From CAZJWR01 sp964549765 (GTDB lineage Bacteria; Zixibacteria; MSB-5A5; GN15; JAAZOE01), in NCBI GenBank assembly GCA_964549765.1, contig CAZJWR010000014.1, positions 4,230-68,229 of the forward strand: 64,000 bases of DNA. Direction: 5' to 3'. Below are positions 25,895 through 34,145 of this stretch, piece by piece. Every line of letters starts with the position of its first letter. Within the stretch, counting starts at the first letter, position 1. A program made the position numbers and the translations under genes. The notes under the pieces were generated by a model that saw only the letters and a program-made list of their open reading frames with translations, was not told where the DNA came from and made no database searches.

Positions 25895-26098
25895 ATGCAG
25901 AAATTATACCGATCCAAAAAAGACGCCAAACTCGCCGGGATCTGCGGCGGCATCGGAGAAATTCTGGATGTCGATCCGACCATCGTCCGGCTCGTGACGG
26001 TTTTGGCGGCGCTGATGACGGCGGTTCTGCCGTTCGTGGTCGTCTATATCGTCGGCTGGATAATAATTCCGGAGAAGGACGGCCCGGCTGAGGAGTAG
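25895..26098 (+). CDS. PspC-domain membrane protein
   Basis: A 67-residue PspC-type protein: 'MQKLYRSKKDAKLAGICGG' then I-G-E-I-L-D-V-D-P-T-I-V-R-L, followed by one long hydrophobic helix (VLAALMTAVLPFVVVYIVGW) and 'IIPEKDGPAEE'. Stand-alone PspC proteins are small membrane-stress or toxin-like factors. I chose ATG 25895, the usual N-terminus of the family, over GTG 25862; the ribosome-binding site is weak for both. A terminator-like hairpin follows. Confidence 0.85.
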   Translation: MQKLYRSKKDAKLAGICGGIGEILDVDPTIVRLVTVLAALMTAVLPFVVVYIVGWIIIPEKDGPAEE

Positions 26099-26130
26099 TA
26101 CTCCGAGGCGATTCAATATAAGATACGATT

Positions 26131-26168
26131 ATCCTCGATCCCTGCTTCGGTGGTCGAGGATATTTCTA
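26131..26168 (+). terminator. Rho-independent terminator-like hairpin after pspC
   Basis: ATCCTCGA (26131-26138) pairs with TCGAGGAT (26154-26161) across a 15-nt loop and is followed by ATTTCTATTT. The T-run is interrupted, so strength is moderate. Confidence 0.55.
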
Positions 26169-26202
26169 TTTCCCGCCTCGGTCGAATGCCTCAACTCATC
26201 CT

Positions 26203-26231
26203 TTGACTCTTGTCCAGATTTTCATTAAATT
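26203..26231 (+). promoter_or_regulatory. Candidate promoter for tldD-tldE
   Basis: TTGACT (26203-26208), a 17-nt spacer and TAAATT (26226-26231) end 36 bp before the tldD ATG. Confidence 0.5.
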
Positions 26232-26267
26232 GACGGCTAAACCAGCCTAATGTTTGGTGGAATGCCT

Positions 26268-27707
26268 ATGGACATAACCAATATTGCCGCCGACGGTCTG
26301 GCCGCCGCCGAAGATCAGAAGGCGGGATACTGCGATATCCGCCACGAGACGATCCGCGACGAAGGGCTCTCGTATTCCGACGGCGAACCGGATCCGATCG
26401 AAAGTTCATTCAGCGCCGGGTGGGCCGTGCGCCTGCTGATCGACGGCGCCTGGGGCTTCGCCTCCTCCGACGACCCCGCGATGTCGATCGACAAGCTGGT
26501 GGTGCGGGCCGCTTCGGTGGCCAAAGCCTCGGCCAAATTGCAAAAGGAGCCGGTCGTTCTGGCCCCCGCTCCGGTGCAGAAAGGCGAATATACGTCGTCG
26601 TTCACCACCGATCCGTTTTCGGTGCCGCTGAAAGAAAAAATCGACTACTTGGCCGACCTCGATGCGGCCATGGGCGGCTATGCTAGCATCAACAGTCGCA
26701 GTTGTTTCGCATCGTTCCGCAAAATCGACAAATGGTTCGTCTCGTCGGGAGGCAGCCAGATGCATCAAATCCTGATGCAAACCGGCGCGGGATTCACCGT
26801 CGGGCAGATGAAATCGCGCCGGGAACGCGCCGAACGCTCCTATCCGCGGCCGTCGGGACAATACGCCTGCGCCGGATACGAACTGCTCGATCAACTCAAC
26901 ATGAAACAGCATATCCCGCAAATGGTGGATGAGGTGGGACAATTGCTGACGGGCATCCCCTGCCCCCAGAAAACAACGACACTGGTGCTGGCCGGAGATA
27001 TTCTGTCGCTGGTAATACACGAATCAGTCGGCCACCCGCTGGAACTGGACCGCGTCTTCGGCACCGAACGGAATTTCTCGGGTATATCTTTCGCCACCCC
27101 GGATAATCTCGACACCCTGCAATACGGGTCCAAACTCATCAACGTCGTGAACGACCCGACGGTCGAGCACGGCCTGGGTTCGTTCGGATGGGACGACGAG
27201 GGAATACAAAGCCGCCAAACGCATCTGATCAAAGATGGCATTCTGACCGGCTACCTTTCGTCGCGCGAAACAGCCGCTCGGATCGCCCGGACGTCATCGG
27301 GATGTATGCGTTCCGACGGTTGGAAAAATCTTCCTCTGGTCCGTATGACCAATACCATTCTGGAACCGGGCGACAAGACATTCGAGCAACTCATAAGCGA
27401 GGTCGACGAGGGTATCTATATGGCGACGCCGACGTCGTGGTCGATTGACGATCTTCGCAAGAATTTTCAATTCGGATGCCAGATCGGATGGGAAATATCC
27501 GGCGGCAAACTGGGCCAGGTGATCAAAGACCCGACCTTCTCGGGATGCACAACCCAGTTCTGGGGAAACTGCGAGGCCATCGGGAACACATCGCTCTACG
27601 AATTGCGCGGAACGCCGAACTGTGGCAAGGGTCAGCCGGGACAGAACGCCCGCACCGCCGAAGGCTCATCGCCGGCCCGGTTCGGGCAGATCGAGGTGGG
27701 GGGATAA
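26268..27707 (+). CDS. tldD: TldD metalloprotease subunit
   Basis: A 479-residue TldD, the zinc-bearing subunit of the TldD/TldE peptidase that trims peptides such as microcin B17 precursor and CcdA. The metal motif H-E-S-V-G-H lies near residue 250 ('LVIHESVGHPLELDRVFGTE'). Other family text is 'FGWDDEGIQSRQTHLIKDGI' then L-T-G-Y-L-S-S-R-E-T-A and 'GCQIGWEISGGKLGQVIKDP'. ATG 26268 is used because GGTGG lies 6-10 nt upstream; the ORF extends 18 bp further to another ATG. It ends 3 bp before tldE, so the two partners are co-translated. An intact TldD/E pair has been linked to maturation of ribosomally made peptides, which is of interest given the micro-ORFs 9 kb away, though no link is shown. 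Confidence 0.93.
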   Translation: MDITNIAADGLAAAEDQKAGYCDIRHETIRDEGLSYSDGEPDPIESSFSAGWAVRLLIDGAWGFASSDDPAMSIDKLVVRAASVAKASAKLQKEPVVLAPAPVQKGEYTSSFTTDPFSVPLKEKIDYLADLDAAMGGYASINSRSCFASFRKIDKWFVSSGGSQMHQILMQTGAGFTVGQMKSRRERAERSYPRPSGQYACAGYELLDQLNMKQHIPQMVDEVGQLLTGIPCPQKTTTLVLAGDILSLVIHESVGHPLELDRVFGTERNFSGISFATPDNLDTLQYGSKLINVVNDPTVEHGLGSFGWDDEGIQSRQTHLIKDGILTGYLSSRETAARIARTSSGCMRSDGWKNLPLVRMTNTILEPGDKTFEQLISEVDEGIYMATPTSWSIDDLRKNFQFGCQIGWEISGGKLGQVIKDPTFSGCTTQFWGNCEAIGNTSLYELRGTPNCGKGQPGQNARTAEGSSPARFGQIEVGG

Positions 27708-27710
27708 GCC

Positions 27711-29078
27711 ATGCTGAATAAAAATGACGCCATGAAAATTCTCAAAGAGGCCCTCCGCCTGTCGAAGGCTAATCAAACCGAGGCCGTGCTGATGGGCGAA
27801 CAAACCTGGCTGACGCGATTCACCGAATCGGTCATCAACCAGAATATCGCCCAGGAGGAAACGACTCTGGTTGTTACGGCGGTCAACGCCAAACAGGTTG
27901 GCTTGGCATCGACGAATGATCTCAGCTCGGAAGGTATCGAATCTGTTGTCAAAACCGCCAACGATATCAGCCGCCTGCAAGAACCGGACGAACGATTCGT
28001 GTCATTCCCGAATACGACCATCGCACCGGAGATAGAAAAAACCGTACTGGTCGAGCCGGATACCGATTACACACCGGCCAAAATGGCCGACATGGTATCC
28101 GACGTCGCAAAACGGGCGGCCAAAGAAAACCTCACTGCATCCGGCGCCTTCCGGCATGATATCGAAACCGTCGCCGTCGCCAATTCACTCGGCGTGGAAC
28201 AATACGGACGGAGCGGTAAGGCCGAATTATCGTTGACGGTCGTGGGCAAAGCCGAACAGCAATCGGGCTTCGCCATTGGCTGCGACCCCAATCCGGCCAA
28301 AATTGAATTTGACGCCGTGGCGTCACGGGCAATCGAACGCGCCGTCAGGAATGTCGATCCGGTATCTCTTCCCGACGGGCAGTACACGGTCATCCTCCAA
28401 CCTCCCGCCGTGGGGCAGCTTCTGCTCTTTCTCGGATTCCTCGGCTTCGGCGGACGGACGATGTCACAGCACCGCTCGTTCATGTCGGACAAAAAAGGCG
28501 AACTCATCACCGGAGAGAACATCACCATCACCGATGAGCCGGACAACCCGCTGTTCGGCACGTTGCTGTTCGACTATGAGGGCGTCCCGAAGAAAAACCT
28601 CCTGCTGATCGATCACGGTAAGGCCGGCGAGGCCGCCTATGACACCTACTACGCGAATATTGCGGGCGTCCAGCCGACGGGTCATTCGGTGCAGCCGAAT
28701 AACAGTTATGGACCGTATCCTAAAAACATGGCCATCGCTCCCGGCGATGCGACAATTGAGGAGATGATCGCCTCGACCGACAAGGGCGTGATGATCACCC
28801 ATTTCTGGTATATCAATTTTCTCAATCCCATGCAGACGATGATCACCGGCACCACCTTTGACGGCACCTTTCTTATCGAAGACGGCAAGATCGGCCCGGC
28901 CATCAAGAACATGCGCACCAATCAATCGATCCTGGAGGCCTTTTCCAACGTGGCGATGATTTCGAAATCGCGGATGGTCTATCCTCAATACACATCATTG
29001 ATGCTGGTGCCTGCGATGAAAATCAACAACTTCAATCTCGTTCAGGAAACCAAGGAAGAATGGGAGGGCAAATGCTGA
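27711..29078 (+). CDS. tldE: TldE/PmbA metalloprotease-like partner subunit
   Basis: A 455-residue PmbA/TldE protein, the partner of TldD, lacking its own HExxxH. It shows 'QTWLTRFTESVINQNIAQEE', 'QYTVILQPPAVGQLLLFLGF' and 'GKAGEAAYDTYYANIAGVQP' followed by TGHS, and a C-terminal 'GPAIKNMRTNQSILEAFSNV'. It starts 3 bp after tldD. The stop (TGA 29076-29078) overlaps the ATG of the next small ORF, so the chain tldD-tldE-small Tat ORF-prmC is coupled. Confidence 0.9.
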   Translation: MLNKNDAMKILKEALRLSKANQTEAVLMGEQTWLTRFTESVINQNIAQEETTLVVTAVNAKQVGLASTNDLSSEGIESVVKTANDISRLQEPDERFVSFPNTTIAPEIEKTVLVEPDTDYTPAKMADMVSDVAKRAAKENLTASGAFRHDIETVAVANSLGVEQYGRSGKAELSLTVVGKAEQQSGFAIGCDPNPAKIEFDAVASRAIERAVRNVDPVSLPDGQYTVILQPPAVGQLLLFLGFLGFGGRTMSQHRSFMSDKKGELITGENITITDEPDNPLFGTLLFDYEGVPKKNLLLIDHGKAGEAAYDTYYANIAGVQPTGHSVQPNNSYGPYPKNMAIAPGDATIEEMIASTDKGVMITHFWYINFLNPMQTMITGTTFDGTFLIEDGKIGPAIKNMRTNQSILEAFSNVAMISKSRMVYPQYTSLMLVPAMKINNFNLVQETKEEWEGKC

Positions 29079-29296
29079 ACCGTCGCGAATTTCTCAAACT
29101 GTCCGGCGCTCTGGCGGCCGGAGCCGTGATAACGCTGTCCTCTCTCAATGATGTGGCCGCGGCCTGGAACGGCCCGCCGCCGAGCACCGCGCCGCTCTAT
29201 CGTCTCCATGGCCACAGCCGTTCGGGATGCGCCTACCGGCCTGAACTGGCCGATATTTGGTCGGGCGGCGGTGCGCAACTGCCCGATATGATCTGA
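29072..29296 (+). CDS. Small Tat-signal protein of unknown function
   Basis: A 74-residue ORF. Residues 1-34 form a twin-arginine signal ('MLNRREFLKLSGALAAGAVI' then T-L-S-S-L-N-D-V-A-A-A), leaving about 40 residues: 'NGPPPSTAPLYRLHGHSRSG' then C-A-Y-R-P-E-L-A-D-I-W and a short tail. Its ATG lies inside the end of tldE and its TGA overlaps the prmC ATG; GGGAGG sits 4 nt upstream. No known domain is evident. It could be a truncated relict of a larger Tat protein or a genuine small secreted protein with one Cys and two His. Overlaps on both sides suggest it is translated. Confidence 0.55.
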   Translation: MLNRREFLKLSGALAAGAVITLSSLNDVAAAWNGPPPSTAPLYRLHGHSRSGCAYRPELADIWSGGGAQLPDMI

Positions 29297-30159
29297 TGGA
29301 CGCAGTCAATGTCAACGCGCTGATCGCCGAAACCGGAAAGAAACTTCGGGAGGTCGGCATTGAGGCCGGTCAGGCCGAGGCGGAATTGATCCTGGAGGAT
29401 CTGCTTGACGTCGACCGCCTGCAGTTGTATCTGAACGGTCCGTCATTGATCGACGAAACCGTCCTGAAAAAATTCCACGCCATCGTCAAGAAGCGACTCA
29501 CCCGCTATCCCCTGCAGTTTATTCTCGGCAACGCCTGGTTCTACGGCCGCAAATTTCTGGTCAATGAGGACGTCATGATCCCCACCCCGGAGACGGAATT
29601 GCTGCTGGTATCGGTCTTGCGGGCGGCGCGGTTTTGCCAGTCCGATCCGGTGCGTGTTTTGGACATGGGGGCGGGATCGGGTGTGGTGGCGGTTTCGGCC
29701 AAGCTGGAAAATCCGGATCTCGACATCACCGCCGTGGATATCTCCCCCGACGCCCTGCATGTCGCAACCGTCAACGCCGGACGGTTCGACGTGGCCGAAT
29801 CCATTCGCTTCATGAAATCTGATTTATTCGAGATTATCGACCAGTCGGAACGATTCGACATCATCGCCTCCAACCCGCCCTACATCACCACGGGCGAATA
29901 TGACAAACTGGAACCGGAGGTTTTGGCCGATCCCAAAGTGTCGCTGGTTTCCGGCCCAAAAGGATTGGATATCATCACCAGGCTGGTGTCGGAATCGCCG
30001 GGTTATCTGACCCGCCCGGGATTTCTGATGTTCGAAATCGGTTTTGATCAGGCCGATGAGGTCTTTTCCATGGTCAAAAGCGACGGACGCTATGTCGATT
30101 GCTCCCTTTTCAAGGACCTCAGCGATATCGACCGGCTCGTCGTCTGCAAGGTGCAATAA
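29296..30159 (+). CDS. prmC: Release factor glutamine methyltransferase
   Basis: A 287-residue PrmC (HemK), which uses S-adenosylmethionine to methylate the GGQ glutamine of peptide-chain release factors RF1/RF2. The N-terminal helical domain ('LILEDLLDVDRLQLYLNGPS') leads to the Rossmann motif 'VLDMGAGSGVVAVSAKL', the acidic 'ITAVDISPDAL' and the catalytic NPPY ('IIASNPPYITTGEYDKLEPE'). ATG 29296 overlaps the TGA of the small Tat ORF; a longer ORF from 29257 would run through that gene and is unlikely. prmC is more often next to prfA, so this placement after tldE is a local arrangement. Confidence 0.9.
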   Translation: MDAVNVNALIAETGKKLREVGIEAGQAEAELILEDLLDVDRLQLYLNGPSLIDETVLKKFHAIVKKRLTRYPLQFILGNAWFYGRKFLVNEDVMIPTPETELLLVSVLRAARFCQSDPVRVLDMGAGSGVVAVSAKLENPDLDITAVDISPDALHVATVNAGRFDVAESIRFMKSDLFEIIDQSERFDIIASNPPYITTGEYDKLEPEVLADPKVSLVSGPKGLDIITRLVSESPGYLTRPGFLMFEIGFDQADEVFSMVKSDGRYVDCSLFKDLSDIDRLVVCKVQ

Positions 30160-30172
30160 ACCGGTCGGCGAT

Positions 30173-30568
30173 TTAATTTTTCTCGATATTATCGATTATC
30201 ACCGGTTTCCAATCGGTATCCATCCAGACGCCATAGATGGAAACCGGCAGGTGCCAGCTTTCAATCACCCGCATCGCCGTTTTAATCTGTTCGATATGTT
30301 TACCTTTGGGGACGGGATTGCCCCCGCAATCCTCATGGCCCATTATGACTACGATTTTCGATTGGTGCTTTTCGACCGAAATTTCCGTTTTATACCGCAC
30401 CAGCGTCACCTGCTGAGGGTCACCTTCGCTGACGATTTTGTCCGGGCCCGGTTCGGTGATCATATCGACATAATCGAGATCAAATCGCTCCTTCATCCAC
30501 GTAATCATGGGAATCTGTACCCGCCCGTCCATGCAGTTGATCGCCGTCCCGAATTTTTCTTTCACCAT
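30173..30568 (-). CDS. Small carbonic-anhydrase-like protein
   Basis: A 131-residue protein with the zinc-site pattern of beta-carbonic-anhydrase folds: 'FGTAINCMDGRVQIPMITWM' (C-x-D-x-R) near the start and 'IVVIMGHEDCGGNPVPKGK' (H-x-x-C) in the middle. True beta-CAs are about 200 residues, so this is a minimal or divergent member, perhaps with another role. I use ATG 30568, nine bases after AAGGAG, rather than the ORF start at 30706, because a clear promoter lies inside the longer version. It is convergent with prmC, 13 bp away. Confidence 0.72.
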   Translation of the reverse strand: MVKEKFGTAINCMDGRVQIPMITWMKERFDLDYVDMITEPGPDKIVSEGDPQQVTLVRYKTEISVEKHQSKIVVIMGHEDCGGNPVPKGKHIEQIKTAMRVIESWHLPVSIYGVWMDTDWKPVIIDNIEKN

Positions 30569-30619
30569 AAGATATTTCTCCTTGCCGCCGGCCGGTCGTC
30601 TAATCGACCCAACCAGTTG

Positions 30620-30648
30620 TTGATAATGTTCTTGGCCGCGATTGTCAA
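30620..30648 (-). promoter_or_regulatory. Promoter for the carbonic-anhydrase-like gene
   Basis: Minus strand TTGACA (30648-30643), a 17-nt spacer and TATCAA (30625-30620), about 50 bp before ATG 30568. Its position supports the shorter start. Confidence 0.55.
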
Positions 30649-30759
30649 GTCTTGGCAGGACCTCTCTTAGAACCGAGAGATTAAAATTCAAAGGCATTCG
30701 GCGCACGGGTTGTGTAAATTCTTGTGTGTAAATTTTGGGTGATTTTGGATAAATAAAAC

Positions 30760-30800
30760 GGGCATATCCAATTGAGAACTTTTAAGAGGAGGATATGCCC
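30760..30800 (+). promoter_or_regulatory. Perfect 10-bp inverted repeat over a ribosome-binding site
   Basis: GGGCATATCC (30760-30769) and GGATATGCCC (30791-30800) are exact complements around a 21-nt loop. The right arm overlaps GGAGG (30788-30792) and ends at ATG 30801, so folding would mask translation start. The region just upstream has a doubled TGTGTAAATT. It could be a translational control hairpin or the end of a mobile element. Confidence 0.5.
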
Positions 30801-31519
30801 ATGCGTGAAATGGATTTCACGGAGAAGAATTTATTCAATCGGTTGTGCGGTGTCAACAACATTTGGCGACAGTCAACCTTCACAGCGGCGACGTGACCTA
30901 CATTCCGGATCCCGCCGATGCCGGCCAAACTGTCGCCATCGAAATCGAAGCGTCCGATTTTATGCATACAGCCTGTTTGGATTACACCTGCACCGTATTG
31001 GTTGACGTCACCAACAACGCCCCGGTCATAGACTGCGGGAATTCCTACAATATGGGAGGTTCCGGGTATTTGTTCATGAAATTCGATATCTCCGCCACCG
31101 ATCCCGACTCAAGCGATGAGATACAATATTACTTGGCTAGCATTTCGCCCGCTCAGTACGGCATCTGCCGGATCGATCCGGCAACGGGCGTATTCTCATT
31201 TAATACAATCATGGAAGATGGTGGATATGATTACGAGATCTGCGTCGTGGCATCCGACGGCATGGACGACGCCACGTGTTGTTTTCATCTTAACGTCTGC
31301 ACCTGTGTGCTTCCGGGCGAAATAGACGGTCTGGGCGATGTCAACATCGGCGACGTCGTCGCGCTTATATATTATATTTTCAAAATCCCTGACGGCCCGA
31401 TCAACATGAATTGGGCCGACGTCAACGCCGACTGCGAGGTCAATATTGCCGATGTCGTCTATCTGATCGACTACATCTTCAAAGGAGGCCCCGAACCGCA
31501 ACTCGGCTGCTATTATTGA
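30801..31519 (+). pseudogene. 5'-truncated secreted protein with cadherin-like and dockerin-type repeats
   Basis: ATG 30801, with a strong GGAGG, reads MREMDFTEKNLFNRLCGVNN and stops after 31 residues. Another frame, open from GTG 30845, carries the tail of a larger secreted protein: cadherin/Ig-like text ('LHSGDVTYIPDPADAGQTVA'; 'YGICRIDPATGVFSFNTIME') and two dockerin-like Ca-binding repeats ('GDVNIGDVVALIYYIFK'; 'DVNADCEVNIADVVYLIDYI' then F-K-G-G-P-E-P). No signal peptide precedes the tail. I conclude that the 5' part was lost and joined to an unrelated start, near 30860-30880. In FCB-group bacteria such dockerin tails often end secreted proteins. A clean terminator follows. Confidence 0.6.
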
Positions 31520-31538
31520 CAGCCGTCACACCAATCGC

Positions 31539-31576
31539 ACGGCCCGGGACAAATCCGTGTTCCGGGCCGTTTTTTT
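31539..31576 (+). terminator. Rho-independent terminator
   Basis: ACGGCCCGG (31539-31547) pairs with CCGGGCCGT (31562-31570), followed by six T (31571-31576). It ends the dockerin-type unit. Confidence 0.85.
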
Positions 31577-31681
31577 CGTGACTCTACAATCAACAGCTTT
31601 CCCAACGCGCCGTAAAGTTTATATCAATTCAATCTGATCGGCCGGCATTGCCCGGCTGCATGCCGCACAGGAGATGTGATC

Positions 31682-32269
31682 ATGGCGGTATCTATCGAGA
31701 AGATCGACGAGAAATCATTCGAGGCCTACGATGCCATCCCCAATCATTTCCGCGTCGAATCGATTTTAGCCGTTGAAGTCGTCGACGGTGGTCTGGGAGG
31801 ATTTCGATTAACGGAAAAGCCCATTCCGGAACCGTATGACAAACATTTCGGCCCGGCCGGCGACGACGGCCCGTCATCCTGGGCAAAGCGATTCGACCTG
31901 AGTCGATGGGGAATTTTTCTGGCAAGAGAAAACGACCGCCCGATTGGCGCCACAGCCGTCGCGGTCGGATCTCCGGTATATCCGATTGACAAATTCCAGC
32001 GCAAAGATTTGGTCGTATTATGGGATTTGCGTGTCCACTCTTCGGCGCGGCACAAAGGGATCGGTTCACAATTATTTCATAGTGCGGTTCATTGGGCGCG
32101 GCAAAACGGCTTCGGTCAATTGGGTATGGAGACGCAAAATGTCAACGTGCCGATTTGCCGATTTTTAGTGAAACATGGCTGTACGCTGGGAGCGATACAT
32201 CGATTCGGATATGCCGCATGCCCCGATGTCGCCCACGAGGCCATGTTGCTGTGGTATTACGATTTGTGA
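31682..32269 (+). CDS. GNAT-family N-acetyltransferase
   Basis: A 195-residue GCN5-related acetyltransferase. The acetyl-CoA pyrophosphate loop is 'VHSSARHKGIGSQLFHSAVH' (R-x-x-G-I-G), preceded by the beta-4 strand 'DLVVLWDLRV' and followed by 'ICRFLVKHGCTLGAIHRFGY'. The layout resembles streptothricin-type or ribosomal-type GNATs, but the substrate cannot be told. I use ATG 31682, 8 nt after GGAG, over GTG 31676. It converges on clpX with 14 bp between stops. Confidence 0.85.
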   Translation: MAVSIEKIDEKSFEAYDAIPNHFRVESILAVEVVDGGLGGFRLTEKPIPEPYDKHFGPAGDDGPSSWAKRFDLSRWGIFLARENDRPIGATAVAVGSPVYPIDKFQRKDLVVLWDLRVHSSARHKGIGSQLFHSAVHWARQNGFGQLGMETQNVNVPICRFLVKHGCTLGAIHRFGYAACPDVAHEAMLLWYYDL

Positions 32270-32283
32270 CGATCTAATCAGGT

Positions 32284-33537
32284 CTACGCCGATTTACGGC
32301 CACGCTTGGCTTTGTATTTGTACCGGGGCTTGCCCTGCCGGTCCATAACCTTATCAGTGATGACAACCTCTTGCAGGTCGGGAATCGTCGGGGTTTCGTA
32401 CATGATATCCAGCATGGCCCGCTCGAAAATCGACCGCAGTGAACGGGCGCCGGTGTTACGCTTGGCCGCCTGGGTCACGGCGGTCCGCAGGGCTGACGGC
32501 TGAAAGGTCAGCTTGAGGCCGTCGAGCTGGAACATGCGCTCGTACTGCTTGACCAGAGCGTTCTTGGGTTCGGTCAGGATCCGCAGCAGCGCCTTTTCCG
32601 ACAACGGATGCAGCGCCGCCACTACCGGCAGGCGTCCGATCAATTCGGGAATCAAGCCGTATTCCAAAAGGTCCATCGGTTCCACCTGCGCCAGCAGTTT
32701 GGCCCGATCTTCGGCCACGTTTATTTTCTCGGAGTCGAAGCCGACCGTCTTCTTGCCGACCCGCCTGGCAATGATTTTTTCCAAGCCCTCGAACGCTCCG
32801 CCGCAAATGAACAGAATATGCCGGGTATCGATCTTGACGAAGGCCTGTTCGGGATGTTTCCGCCCGCCCTTGGGGGGAATATTGGCGATGGTCCCTTCGA
32901 GTATTTTCAACAGCGCCTGCTGGACGCCCTCGCCGGAAACGTCGCGGGTGATCGACGGGTTGCCGTCCTTTCGGGCAATCTTGTCGATCTCGTCGATATA
33001 GACGATACCCCGCTCGGTTTTCTCGCGGTTGTAGTTGGCCGCCTGGTAGAGCCGGACGAGGATATTCTCAACGTCCTCGCCGACATAGCCGGCTTCGGTC
33101 AGCACCGTGGCGTCGGCGATGGTGAACGGCACCTTGAGGAATTTTGCCAGCGTTTGAGCGATTAGGGTCTTGCCGGTTCCGGTCGGCCCCAGCATGAGGA
33201 TATTCGATTTTTCCAGCTCGACCTCGTCGGCCGCATCCTCCGCCTGAATCCGCTTGTAGTGATTGTAGACGGCGACCGCGACGGTTTTCTTGGATTCCTC
33301 CTGGTCGATGACGTATTGATCGAGAAAATCCTTGATATCCGACGGACTGGGAAGTTCGAATTCTTCTTTGGGCTTTTCCCGCTCCGGGGTGGCCGTCATC
33401 AGGTCATAGCAGAGCGTGACGCAATCGTTACAGATATACGCCTGATAACCCGAATATAACCGTTTGACCTGATTGGCGGCCTTGCCGCAGAACGAGCATC
33501 GTTCCATCGGCCCCTGGGTTTTGGAATCGTCATCCAT
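32284..33537 (-). CDS. clpX: ClpX, ATP-binding subunit of ClpXP protease
   Basis: A 417-residue ClpX unfoldase. The N-terminal zinc-binding domain has C-x2-C and C-x2-C pairs ('CSFCGKAANQ', 'YICNDCVTLCYD'). Walker A is 'MLGPTGTGKTLIAQTLAKFL', the pore loop 'EAGYVGEDV', Walker B 'GIVYIDEIDKIARK', and an IGF-type ClpP-docking loop is likely at 'KKTVGFDSE'. It follows clpP by 11 bp in the order tig-clpP-clpX, standard in many bacteria. Confidence 0.96.
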   Translation of the reverse strand: MDDDSKTQGPMERCSFCGKAANQVKRLYSGYQAYICNDCVTLCYDLMTATPEREKPKEEFELPSPSDIKDFLDQYVIDQEESKKTVAVAVYNHYKRIQAEDAADEVELEKSNILMLGPTGTGKTLIAQTLAKFLKVPFTIADATVLTEAGYVGEDVENILVRLYQAANYNREKTERGIVYIDEIDKIARKDGNPSITRDVSGEGVQQALLKILEGTIANIPPKGGRKHPEQAFVKIDTRHILFICGGAFEGLEKIIARRVGKKTVGFDSEKINVAEDRAKLLAQVEPMDLLEYGLIPELIGRLPVVAALHPLSEKALLRILTEPKNALVKQYERMFQLDGLKLTFQPSALRTAVTQAAKRNTGARSLRSIFERAMLDIMYETPTIPDLQEVVITDKVMDRQGKPRYKYKAKRGRKSA

Positions 33538-33548
33538 AAAAAGCTATC

Positions 33549-34145
33549 CTATTTCTTCTGCCCCTTGATCGGGACTTCATACACCTTGTCGATAAGACCG
33601 TATTCTTTAGCTTCGTTGGCCGACATGAAAAAGTTGCGGTCGGTGTCGGTTTCGACCTTTTCCATCGGCTGCCCGGTATGGAATACGAGTAGTTCATTGA
33701 GACGTTTCTTGATGTGCACGAATTCCTTGGTCATGATCTCGATGTCGGAAATCTGACCCTGGGCGCCGGCCAACGGCTGGTGGATCATAACGCGCGAGTT
33801 CGGCAGCGCCGCCCGCTTGCCCTTGGTGCCGGCCGCCAGCAAAAACGCCCCCATGGAGGCGGCCATGCCCATGCAGGTGGTGACGACGTCGGGCTTGATA
33901 AACTGCATGGTGTCATAGATGGCCATGCCCGCCGTGACCGATCCGCCCGGCGAATTGATGTACAAAAAAACGTCCTTGCCCGGATCCTCGGCTTCGAGAA
34001 AAAGCATCTGCGCAATGACCAGGTTGGCGATGTTATCGTCGATCGGGGAACCAATAAAAATGATCCGGTCCTTCAGCAGACGGGAATAAATATCATAGGC
34101 TCGTTCGCCACGGCCGGTCGTTTCGACAACCATCGGTATCAACAT
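33549..34145 (-). CDS. clpP: ClpP proteolytic subunit
   Basis: A 198-residue ClpP serine peptidase. The catalytic Ser is in 'CMGMAASMGAFLLAAGTKGK', His in 'RVMIHQPLAGAQGQISDIEI', and Asp in 'METVETDTDRNFFMSANEAK'-type text ('EKVETDTDRNFFMS'). The N-terminus 'MLIPMVVETTGRGERAYDIY' is canonical. The ATG overlaps the tig stop (TAATG), so tig and clpP are coupled. Confidence 0.96.
   Translation of the reverse strand: MLIPMVVETTGRGERAYDIYSRLLKDRIIFIGSPIDDNIANLVIAQMLFLEAEDPGKDVFLYINSPGGSVTAGMAIYDTMQFIKPDVVTTCMGMAASMGAFLLAAGTKGKRAALPNSRVMIHQPLAGAQGQISDIEIMTKEFVHIKKRLNELLVFHTGQPMEKVETDTDRNFFMSANEAKEYGLIDKVYEVPIKGQKK

Noticed and set aside
28464..28988. Long minus-strand ORFs over tldE, prmC and the nuo genes
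   Set aside because: They mirror strongly recognised genes on the other strand, have no ribosome-binding sites and show Arg/His-rich shadow composition.
30845..31519. Dockerin repeats as evidence of a cellulosome
   Set aside because: No cohesin or glycoside hydrolase is present, and similar repeats are common C-terminal tails in FCB bacteria. The gene is also truncated.
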